Shown piece by piece: positions 1 to 5,992 of a stretch of DNA of 20,873 nucleotides. This DNA is from JBGPBY01 sp041481485 (lineage in GTDB: Bacteria; Acidobacteriota; Terriglobia; 20CM-2-55-15). Both the position numbers and the translations under genes were made by a program. A model generated the notes under the pieces. The model did no database searches and was not told the DNA's origin. It worked only from the letters and a program-made list of their open reading frames with translations. Numbering within the stretch: position 1 is the first letter of the stretch; the number at the start of each line of letters is the position of its first letter. Location: positions 1-20,873 of the forward strand of contig JBGPBY010000050.1 in NCBI GenBank assembly GCA_041481485.1, in the 5' to 3' direction.

Positions 1-1
1 G

Positions 2-241
2 GGCCACGGCACTTACATTCATCGAACGGACATCGTTCCTTACCGTGACATGATCCTGGGCGTGCAGTCGAAGGTCCAGCAACTGATTGCACAGGGCAAG
101 ACCGAAGCGGAAGTTCTGGCCGCGAAAGTGACCGCGCCCTACGACGCCAGTGTTCCAGGCGGTCTCCTGCCGGCGGGGAACGGTACCAGCGCAGACCGCT
201 TCGTCCGCATGGTCTACCAGCAACTGAAAGACGGGAAGTGA
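2..241 (+). CDS. MBL-fold metallo-hydrolase, C-terminal fragment (5' end outside window)
   Basis: The reading frame is open from base 2 and ends at TGA 239-241, giving 79 residues of the C-terminus. It begins with Gly-His-Gly-Thr, which fits the last metal-ligand histidine of a metallo-beta-lactamase-fold hydrolase (the usual PGHG turn). This is followed by a YRDM segment, a helix with Val-Gln-Gln-Leu-Ile and a K(T)EAEVLAAK stretch. That order (GHG, YRDM, helical tail with 'AAK.T..YD') is familiar from the secreted acidobacterial MBL-fold proteins. Substrate is not predictable from this part. The stop overlaps the GTG start of the next ORF, so the two may be co-translated. Family call is from pattern memory; the catalytic HxHxDH motif lies upstream of the window. 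Confidence 0.7.
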   Translation, partial: GHGTYIHRTDIVPYRDMILGVQSKVQQLIAQGKTEAEVLAAKVTAPYDASVPGGLLPAGNGTSADRFVRMVYQQLKDGK

Positions 242-612
242 CTGGTACGACAGCGCGCCGTTATCGGGTAGCGTCGTTCCTGGATTTCATGCTTTTCAAC
301 ATTGTTTTGACTCTTCTCGTACTTTGTCCGGTGGCGGACGCAGCGAGCGCAAACTGCAACTGTGCAACCGAAGTTGATTCACCAGACGCGTTCGATGCCG
401 TAAGGATCAAACGCAGAATCCTTGGCAATGATGGCTGCCTTCAATTGCAGAGCCTGCGCAATCAAAATGCGATCGAAAGGGTCTCGGTGGTGGAACGTGG
501 GAACAATCATGGCGACCGGCTCATTGCGGTTTATTCTGAGCAAACCGTCTTCGCAACTGTCTTGATTTGTGAAACACTCCGTGAAACACTATTTGGAATT
601 TTCGTCAAATAA
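238..612 (+). CDS. small secreted protein of unknown function
   Basis: A 124-codon ORF starts at GTG 238, overlapping the stop of the MBL-fold gene in a GTGA arrangement. With this start the N-terminus has Arg7, Arg8 and Arg10, then a hydrophobic core (about residues 14-32) and an Ala-Asp-Ala site, a plausible signal peptide with cleavage near residue 35. ATG 289 (residue 18) is an alternative start but loses the basic n-region. The mature part would be only about 90 residues, with a Cys-x-Cys near its start, further cysteines in the middle and near the end, and no motif I recognise. It ends 48 bases before the next gene. It may be a real exported protein or an ORF surviving downstream of the hydrolase; no family is evident. 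Confidence 0.5.
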   Translation: MTGTTARRYRVASFLDFMLFNIVLTLLVLCPVADAASANCNCATEVDSPDAFDAVRIKRRILGNDGCLQLQSLRNQNAIERVSVVERGNNHGDRLIAVYSEQTVFATVLICETLRETLFGIFVK

Positions 613-620
613 AACATACT
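593..620 (+). promoter_or_regulatory. candidate sigma70 promoter for the PEGA/TPR gene pair
   Basis: TTGGAA (593-598) and CATACT (615-620) are separated by 16 bases. Each matches four of six consensus positions. The site lies in the last bases of the preceding ORF and 40 bases before the GTG of the PEGA gene. Seen by eye only. Confidence 0.3.
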
Positions 621-660
621 GGACACAAAGTACGCCCGGCTCTGAAGAATTAAGTCAGGA

Positions 661-1665
661 GTGACGACGGTGTCGACAAAAGAAGCGCCAGATCCAAAAA
701 GGCATCTCGAGATCGGCGAATCGCCGAATAGGGCTTTGTCCGAGCTCGCTGAACTCGCGCGGCAAGCCTACGAGCAGAGGCGCATGGAGGATTGCCTGGA
801 TCTGACCAGGGAAATGCTCCTGATAGATCCCAACGATGGCGCCGCATGGACGCGGCGCCTCTCAATTCAATCGGAGATGAAGCAGGCTCCTGAGAGAGAC
901 GGCCTGGACCCATCGCATTTGCCCTCCTTCGATCCGACGTCGAGTCGAAAGCGAGCGATTCGATGGTTGGTAGGTGCGAGTGCTTTTGTAATTGCCGGCG
1001 TTCTGGTCGTCAGTCTGCCGAAGTTTGGAAGAAAATCGAATCCTGTAGAGGCGCCGCTGATGGCTCTTGGCGCGTCCGATAACTCTAAGCCCATCGCTAG
1101 TGAAAATGCAGTAGAACTGCGTTCGCCGGATCCGAAGCCTGCCGCAATTGTGGAAAAGCCGCCCCTCCGTGTATCCACTCCTCAACCTGTTCCAAAAACC
1201 ACCGTGGAACCGGCTCAAGCGCCTGCTCCAATTCCGGCCTCTGCATTGGCGGACCAGCCGGCCGTTGCGAGCACTGGATCCCTTGCGATCAGCTCTCCGA
1301 CCACCGTCGACATTTATGAAAATGATGCATACCTCGGAGCTGCGCCAGTCTCACTGCAGCTATCTGCAGGAACGCACACGCTCGAATATCGCCATGGAAG
1401 TTTACGGAAAAATTTGACGCACAACATCAATAGCGATCGAACCGTGAAAGTAACGATCACTTTTGAAGTGAATGTTCAGATTAATTCCAAACCCTGGGCA
1501 GAGGTTTTCATGGACGGAGCCGACAAGAAAGATTTGGGGCAAACACCATTGAGCGGTGTTCGCGTTCCAATCGGTAGCGTATTAGTCTTCCAAAACCCGC
1601 AGTTCCAGGCAAAGAAATATCGAATCACAGGAAATGAAACTGGGATTCAGAACTTCTTCCCATAG
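661..1665 (+). CDS. membrane-anchored protein with N-terminal TPR-like helices and two C-terminal PEGA repeats
   Basis: The protein has 334 residues if started at GTG 661. GTG 670 (residue 4) is better spaced from the GGAG at 658-661 and may be the true start. Residues 25-75 form paired helices resembling a TPR (with 'IDPNDGAAW'). Arg/Lys-rich residues 96-101 precede one membrane helix (about 102-120), so the N-terminus should be cytoplasmic. Residues 125-200 are Pro/Ala-rich and probably span the periplasm. Residues 206-268 form a PEGA repeat ('YLGAAPVSLQLSAGTHTLEY'), and 269-324 look like a second, diverged one ('LGQTPL.GVRVPIGSV'). PEGA modules are surface or cell-wall associated beta folds often attached to signalling proteins; no kinase is present here. 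The next gene starts 11 bases downstream, so they are probably one transcript. Function is unknown; a structural or sensory envelope role is inferred. Confidence 0.75.
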   Translation: MTTVSTKEAPDPKRHLEIGESPNRALSELAELARQAYEQRRMEDCLDLTREMLLIDPNDGAAWTRRLSIQSEMKQAPERDGLDPSHLPSFDPTSSRKRAIRWLVGASAFVIAGVLVVSLPKFGRKSNPVEAPLMALGASDNSKPIASENAVELRSPDPKPAAIVEKPPLRVSTPQPVPKTTVEPAQAPAPIPASALADQPAVASTGSLAISSPTTVDIYENDAYLGAAPVSLQLSAGTHTLEYRHGSLRKNLTHNINSDRTVKVTITFEVNVQINSKPWAEVFMDGADKKDLGQTPLSGVRVPIGSVLVFQNPQFQAKKYRITGNETGIQNFFP

Positions 1666-1676
1666 AGGCAGGTTCC

Positions 1677-2948
1677 ATGGCGAGAATGTCCAGAGTTATT
1701 CTTTTATTATTGATTATTGCTTCAGTGAACCAGCTCGGCTGGTCGACTCCTACCGATGAACCCAGCGAGCTGCTGGCTCGCGCGGAGGCGCTCTATTACG
1801 AAGCGGATTTCGCGAATTCGGTAGAGTTGCTGGCTCGTGCCGATGAACTGCGTCGGCAGCAATCTGGTCCTCTGGAAGAGAAGATCAACGTCAAGCTGCA
1901 GCTTGCTCTCGGATACATGGGGCTGAATGACAATGATCGAGCGAGGGCTTACTTCGTGGAGTTGTATGCGCTCGATTCGGATCATCACATTGATCCGCAG
2001 GTCTTTGCGCCAAAGGTTGTCCGGTTAGCCGAAGAGGCGAAAGCCGAGCAGAATGAACTACGGTGCCGGTCCCTGGCCGATGAGACGCAAAAGCAATTGG
2101 GTGCCGGGAATAGTGATGCTGTTGTGAAGCTGATCGGATCAAGCAAGGCGAAGTGCCCCGGCATTGCTGCCCTTTCTTCGAAGGCCGCCGAACTGGTATT
2201 CAAGGAAGGGCTGGATGCCTACAAGAAAGATCAAATGAAGGACGCCCTGCAAAAATTCCGGGAGGCAGTTGTTCTGGAGCCCAAACATGAGTTGGCGGCG
2301 CAATACGTTGACCTTTCCGAGGGAAAGCTGGAGATCGCAGCGGGCCGCGCTCTTCTTGCATGGAATAAGGATTTCAATGCCGGCGAGTTTGTCCTGGCTG
2401 CTCGTGATTATCGGGAACTGACGTCTCTGAGCAGCTCAAAGGAAATTGATGATATCCGTATGCGGTATCTTCAGATTCTGTCCAGCCATGAGGAAGCGTG
2501 GAGCCGCGCATGCGCGATAAGTGATATTGCGACAATGGAAAACATTCGCGCCCAGGTCAATGCACTACTTCCGGAGCCGTCGTTCGGCGAAGACATTCTC
2601 GATAAAATGAAATCGTGCTCGCCGCCCCCCGCCGCCATCGCTACCACCACCAGCTGCCTTCAAATGGACAGCCGATTCGCTTTGACGCGTCTGAAAACCC
2701 GTGTGGATCCTCAATTTCCAGATAATTTGATCTCCAAGGTGAAGGGGCTTCCAGTGACGGTTCGCGTCAAGGCCAGAATCGATGTGAAGGGTAATGTCTC
2801 CAGCAGCGAAGCGAAAGGCGGTGATGCGATTCTTTACAACGCGATCCGCACCGCTGTCGATCAATGGAAGTTCCTTCCAGCCATCACCCCAGATGGAATC
2901 CGATGCGTCGACACGGAAATTCCCCTCGTCATACCTCGCTCAGATTAG
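1677..2948 (+). CDS. secreted TPR protein with C-terminal TonB-like domain
   Basis: The 423-residue protein has a signal peptide (basic start, Leu/Ile-rich residues 7-17, cleavage near 22-24). Residues 31-115 and 176-215 contain helical repeats of TPR type ('ALGYMGLNDNDRARAYFVEL', 'GLDAYKKDQMKDALQKFREA'). Residues about 338-420 match the TonB C-terminal fold: a basic-charged strand, 'VRVKARIDVKGNVSSSEAKG', then 'AILYNAIRTAVDQWKFLPA'. True TonB has an N-terminal membrane anchor and Pro-rich linker; here the domain follows TPRs in a secreted protein, as is common in Acidobacteriota. AGGCAGG upstream suits ATG 1677; ATG 1686 is an alternative. It lies 11 bases after the PEGA gene. Cysteines at 130, 160, 280, 314, 327 and 410 fit an oxidising compartment. 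An envelope scaffold role is inferred; energy transduction is not shown. Confidence 0.78.
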   Translation: MARMSRVILLLLIIASVNQLGWSTPTDEPSELLARAEALYYEADFANSVELLARADELRRQQSGPLEEKINVKLQLALGYMGLNDNDRARAYFVELYALDSDHHIDPQVFAPKVVRLAEEAKAEQNELRCRSLADETQKQLGAGNSDAVVKLIGSSKAKCPGIAALSSKAAELVFKEGLDAYKKDQMKDALQKFREAVVLEPKHELAAQYVDLSEGKLEIAAGRALLAWNKDFNAGEFVLAARDYRELTSLSSSKEIDDIRMRYLQILSSHEEAWSRACAISDIATMENIRAQVNALLPEPSFGEDILDKMKSCSPPPAAIATTTSCLQMDSRFALTRLKTRVDPQFPDNLISKVKGLPVTVRVKARIDVKGNVSSSEAKGGDAILYNAIRTAVDQWKFLPAITPDGIRCVDTEIPLVIPRSD

Positions 2949-2963
2949 ATCAGCTTAGTTGGC

Positions 2964-3128
2964 TTACCAGCCGGGCGATCCGCCACCTTCCGGATTTGTC
3001 GTCTCTTCAAATAAGCCGTCGGTTTTCACAGAAATCGTTCCGATCAACTTGCGTTGGTCTTGATCGTGAACGATGTGAAGCTCGTGCGTGACTGAAACAG
3101 ATTCGCGGCATTGCAGTCCATCGAACAT
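2964..3128 (-). CDS. possible 54-residue ORF directly downstream of the GH28-like gene
   Basis: On the minus strand an ATG (3128-3126) lies one base after the TAG of the GH28-like gene and opens 54 codons to TAA at 2966-2964. The peptide starts MFDGLQCRESVSVTHELHI, continues with a strand-like 'KLIGTISVKTDGLFEE', and ends in a Gly/Pro tail ('PEGGGSPGW'). There is no clear Shine-Dalgarno, so translation would depend on reinitiation. Codon use does not look random, but the ORF is short. It could be a real coupled small protein, the tail of a decayed longer gene, or chance. No family recognised. Apart from this ORF, I see nothing in 2949-3129. Confidence 0.35.
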   Translation of the reverse strand: MFDGLQCRESVSVTHELHIVHDQDQRKLIGTISVKTDGLFEETTNPEGGGSPGW

Positions 3129-3129
3129 G

Positions 3130-4830
3130 CTACTGCGGAGCCCTTGCCGGAGCGATCGGCGAATTCGAACTCGCTGGAAGATTTTCGGCCGGGGCAGCTG
3201 GCGTGTAGGTCGAAGCTGGAGCCGGTACGCCCGTTCCCGAAATCGATTCCTGTGCGATTTTGCTGCGCCGCATGTCGGTCAGCCCCACAACTTTCTCCGC
3301 GGAGAAGTCACTCACATTATTCAGCATGAACAACGGTGCACCGGTGTCCGCCTGTGCTTCCATGTGTTCGAACTGCGCTCCGGCAACATCAAACAAAATC
3401 ACCGGAGGACGCGGGTCGGCGCGCATCAGGCTCAAATCCACGTGATCCATCGACACGCGCCGTGCGTGTCGCACATAGATGCCATACGCGGGAAGTGAGC
3501 CAAACATCGTCGGCTCGGGATAGTTGTCCTCAAGCTCCGGGGCGCCAAACGGATCCGGAGGCGCAGGCGGTAATCCGGTTCCGCGGCCGCCTGTGCGTCC
3601 CCCACGCGAGAATCCACCAGCGCCATCCCCGCCGTTGTATAGAATCCGGACATTGCTCAGCCGGATATCTTCGATGGGATGACCGGGAATTCCACTGATG
3701 ATCGACGCCGCACGCGAACTCGCATACGCCGCGACGACATTATTAATGTTTACTCGCCGAATGGCGCCGACCGGCACCCCTTCCGGGCCTCGCATGCGCG
3801 CGCCAAGGCGGATGAATATTGGCGGATTCGAAATATGCTCCATCGTGATGTTGTTGACGGCGACATCTTCGATGATTGCGCCGTCCACGCTTTCGATGGC
3901 CAGACCGTTGCAGTGCACGAACACGCAATCGGAGATCGCGATATTGCGGAATCCTCCATTCGACTCCGTGCCGAACTTGATGCGGCCCGTTCCTCCTCCG
4001 TTTGCGGCAAACTGATACGTCCCGTTCAGCATCGAACCCATCGTGTAGCCGCTGACCTGGCAGCCGGTAATCGTGACGTTGTCGGTCGCACGCGCAAATC
4101 CCAGGCCGAAAGAACTCTTCAGGCAGATGGCGTCGTCCTGCGGGGAATTCACCGTACAATCCGATACGCGGACGTTGCGGCAGCAATCGATATCGAAGCC
4201 ATCGCGGTTGGTGTCGACCTTGATGTTGCTGATCGTCATGTTATCCACTCCCGTCGCGAGCAGAACGAACCATCCGCCCTGGTACACGGTAAAGTCCTTG
4301 AGGTTCACGTTGCGGCACAACTTCAACGCGATGGTCTTGTTGCCCTGTCCCTGTGTCGTGCCGCCATCGCGAAGAAGGCCGCGTCCCCAGATGGTGCCGG
4401 TGCCGAGAATGGAAATGTTTTCGAGATTTTCGCCCCAGATCAGGCTGTTACGCCAATGGCTGTGGCCGAAGTCCTGATAGACGAGGTCGCCCCAGATGTT
4501 GGGCTCGAAGTTGTCATAGCCGGGCTGGGACGGTTGAGGCTGGTCCGCGGCAATGATCGTGGCGCCGTGATCGATGAGCAGTGCGATGTTGCTCTTGAGG
4601 CGAATCGAGTAACAGAGATAGTTTCCCGCCGGAAATACCACGGTTCCGCCCCCTGCCGCAGAGGCTGCATCGATGGCCTTGTTGACAGCGGCGGTATCGA
4701 GAGTCTTGCCGTCACCGATAGCGCCGTGGTCACGAACATTGTAGATGTCGGCTGCGACCAGAATTCGAGCGAGCCCCAGGGCGCCAAGAACACTGGTCTG
4801 CACAAATCTCCGCCTGCTGAGTGATTTCAT
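3130..4830 (-). CDS. Tat-exported GH28-like (polygalacturonase-type) beta-helix protein
   Basis: The 566-residue protein begins with a twin-arginine signal (MKSLSRRRFVQ followed by a hydrophobic stretch). Residues 27-95 ('VRDHGAIGDGKTLDTAAVNKAI') are the classic N-terminal pectate-lyase-superfamily/GH28 rung. A right-handed beta-helix is indicated by repeated N-I/V-x-I patterns to about residue 400. GH28 active-site motifs are partly present: N208-R-D210-G-F-D213, the Asp pair D232-D233 and R283-I-K285. The usual Gly-His-Gly between the second and last motif is not visible (the segment reads 'VSGYTMGSMLNG'). Residues 400-430 are Gly/Arg/Pro-rich, and the last 35 residues are Ala/Pro/Ser-rich. 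The family hydrolyses galacturonans or related glycans; the changed motif leaves the substrate open. It is convergent with the TPR gene and 51 bases beyond the toxin gene on the same strand. Confidence 0.82.
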   Translation of the reverse strand: MKSLSRRRFVQTSVLGALGLARILVAADIYNVRDHGAIGDGKTLDTAAVNKAIDAASAAGGGTVVFPAGNYLCYSIRLKSNIALLIDHGATIIAADQPQPSQPGYDNFEPNIWGDLVYQDFGHSHWRNSLIWGENLENISILGTGTIWGRGLLRDGGTTQGQGNKTIALKLCRNVNLKDFTVYQGGWFVLLATGVDNMTISNIKVDTNRDGFDIDCCRNVRVSDCTVNSPQDDAICLKSSFGLGFARATDNVTITGCQVSGYTMGSMLNGTYQFAANGGGTGRIKFGTESNGGFRNIAISDCVFVHCNGLAIESVDGAIIEDVAVNNITMEHISNPPIFIRLGARMRGPEGVPVGAIRRVNINNVVAAYASSRAASIISGIPGHPIEDIRLSNVRILYNGGDGAGGFSRGGRTGGRGTGLPPAPPDPFGAPELEDNYPEPTMFGSLPAYGIYVRHARRVSMDHVDLSLMRADPRPPVILFDVAGAQFEHMEAQADTGAPLFMLNNVSDFSAEKVVGLTDMRRSKIAQESISGTGVPAPASTYTPAAPAENLPASSNSPIAPARAPQ

Positions 4831-4881
4831 GAGTCCATCCCCGGCTACGTTTATCAGTATGAATTGGGCGAGTCAATGAAA

Positions 4882-5208
4882 TCAGTCGCAGCCTGTCGCA
4901 ATGGATAACGCACGGCATACGGACTTCATCGTAGAAGGCTGAACGTTGCCGACAAACCTCGTAAGCCGGGACTTCTCAACTGTCTGTATGTGGTCGAGAT
5001 TGATTGCAGATTCTCGCTTGAGTCCCTCGTCAATGCCAATCACGACTTCGCCTGGCGCTCCGCGAATAGTAGACGTGATGGGGGCCACCATGACCGTATG
5101 CAGCATTTCGATAACTTCCGGCCGAGTCAGCACCAGGACCGGCCGCCGTTTATCCGGCCGCGAGAATTCGTACTGCCAGATCTGGCCACGGGCTATTCGT
5201 TCGGCCAT
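4882..5208 (-). CDS. mazF: MazF/PemK-family toxin of a type II toxin-antitoxin pair
   Basis: The 108-residue protein has the MazF/PemK landmarks in order: RGQIW (8-11 region), RRPVLVLTR (21-29), VAPITSTIRGAPGEV (41-55), then 'ESAINLDHIQTVEKSRLT' (66-83) and 'FVGNV' (85-89). Members of this family are ribosome-independent endoribonucleases that cleave mRNA at short motifs. Length is normal for the family (about 105-120). Its ATG lies inside the upstream antitoxin gene, with 16 bases of overlap, which fits translational coupling with antitoxin made first. All core motifs are intact, so the toxin is probably functional; cleavage specificity cannot be read from sequence. Confidence 0.92.
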   Translation of the reverse strand: MAERIARGQIWQYEFSRPDKRRPVLVLTRPEVIEMLHTVMVAPITSTIRGAPGEVVIGIDEGLKRESAINLDHIQTVEKSRLTRFVGNVQPSTMKSVCRALSIATGCD

Positions 5209-5426
5209 ACACCTTCGTTTTCCCAGTTCTCAAACTCGGGCTTTATACCACTCTTCTTCCCATATGCCTTCCGATAGCTATCCGCAATTTCATTCTTTCT
5301 GCGGCGTTGAAGGTAGTCGAAGATCGCACGGCGGAAGACGGCCGATCGCCCATCGCGCCTGGTTTCCGCATCGGCATCCACACGCGCCAACAGAGATTCG
5401 TCCACAGTAATTTGTATGGTCTTCAT
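5193..5426 (-). CDS. ribbon-helix-helix antitoxin paired with the MazF-type toxin
   Basis: The 77-residue protein starts MKTIQITVDESLLARVD. An upstream in-frame GTG is possible, but the RHH strand normally begins right at this Met. Residues 1-43 form the ribbon-helix-helix DNA-binding and dimerisation unit (strand KTIQITVD, then two helices with 'RSAVFRRAIFDYLQRR'). Residues 44-77 are a charged tail ending FENWENEGVWPNE, typical of the toxin-binding C-terminus of MazE/CopG-type antitoxins. It precedes and overlaps mazF by 16 bases. A -10-like TATAAT sits only 6 bases upstream of the ATG on the minus strand, so the message may be almost leaderless. ATAGCTAT (5425-5432), a perfect 8-bp palindrome over the start, is a plausible autoregulatory operator. 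Confidence 0.9.
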   Translation of the reverse strand: MKTIQITVDESLLARVDADAETRRDGRSAVFRRAIFDYLQRRRKNEIADSYRKAYGKKSGIKPEFENWENEGVWPNE

Positions 5427-5438
5427 AGCTATATTATA
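5425..5438 (-). promoter_or_regulatory. candidate -10 and operator of the toxin-antitoxin operon
   Basis: Read on the minus strand, TATAAT occupies 5438-5433, immediately followed by the palindrome ATAGCTAT (5432-5425), which overlaps the antitoxin ATG. No convincing -35 is seen at 16-18 bases. Autoregulation by the antitoxin is family knowledge; assigning this site is inference. Confidence 0.45.
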
Positions 5439-5569
5439 CACACGGCATTGCGATGCAAGGAACGCTACAAAAATCCTCGCTGATCCTGGCGCCTTCACAT
5501 TTAAACTTCCATATCCATAAAGAATCTTCGGTTGACGTGATCGTTGTCTGTCGGACCCGGGAGGCCTTC

Positions 5570-5925
5570 ATGCGCCGCACATTCATGCTGCTTGCAGCAA
5601 TCTTCTTTACACACTCCAGTCTTCCGCAAAAGCCGGTGTTTGAGTGCGTCAACGGGGGTGTAGGCCGTTGTCAATGGCCTCCCCGGCATCAGCAACGTTG
5701 GCAGCTCCTTCGGGATCCGATCTTTCACCGTTCAACACTTTTCTGGTTGCCGGCGATTACGCTATCGCTGGCGTGGGAGTCCGAGGCAGTGGAACCGGGC
5801 TTATCCATATGGCCGGTGTTCCGGCCAACGCAAACATCCACGCCGCTTATTTGTATTGGGCAACGCTTGGTGACGGGCAGCATGGGACACGTGAAGGCAA
5901 TAGATTATCGATTGTAATAGGATAG
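5570..5925 (+). pseudogene. frameshifted and truncated N-terminal remnant of a secreted surface-protein gene
   Basis: ATG 5570 opens a signal-peptide-like start (MRRTFMLLAAIFFTHSSLPQ). The frame then loses protein-like character near 5640-5670. In the +1 shifted frame, from about 5674 to TAG 5923-5925, the translation reads '..FNTFLVAGDYAIAGVGVRG', '..IHMAGVPANANIHAAYLYW..', ending GNRLSIVIG. This pattern (VAGDYxxxGVGxRG ... IPGVPxxAxxxAAYLYW) is familiar from the beginning of large extracellular proteins that carry DUF11-type or similar modules. Nothing downstream continues it: the next gene is an intact ankyrin protein. So the piece has both an internal frameshift and a premature end. Alternative: two unrelated short ORFs, which I consider less likely because the signal peptide and the mature-like part abut in the right order. 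Confidence 0.6.
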
Positions 5926-5944
5926 GGCCCCAACTATACTCCGC
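5900..5944 (+). promoter_or_regulatory. candidate promoter of the ankyrin operon with motif shared with the tannase promoter
   Basis: TTGTAA (5912-5917) and TATACT (5935-5940) are separated by 17 bases, a good sigma70-type pair. ATAGATTATCGATT (5900-5913) abuts and slightly overlaps the -35, and the -10 is embedded in CTATACTCCGC (5934-5944). Both strings recur exactly upstream of the tannase gene at 15958-15971 and 15983-15993. The element begins inside the pseudogene's last codons. Confidence 0.55.
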
Positions 5945-5960
5945 AATCGGAACTGCATGG

Positions 5961-5977
5961 TCACAATTGAGTTGTGA
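5961..5977. promoter_or_regulatory. 17-bp palindrome in the ankyrin 5' leader
   Basis: TCACAA (5961-5966) and TTGTGA (5972-5977) are a perfect 6-bp inverted repeat around TTGAG. It sits downstream of the predicted -10 and 6 bases before the AGGTGG ribosome binding site. Its symmetry and spacing fit a dimeric regulator operator acting as a roadblock, or a weak hairpin. No cognate regulator is visible nearby. Confidence 0.35.
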
Positions 5978-5992
5978 GAGTTAGGTGGACAA

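Noticed and set aside
3679..4824. A 381-codon open frame on the plus strand opposite the GH28-like gene
   Set aside because: It is the antisense shadow of a clear gene with Tat signal and GH28 motifs. The translation is Ala/Asp/Val/Arg-rich with no domain pattern and no ribosome binding site.
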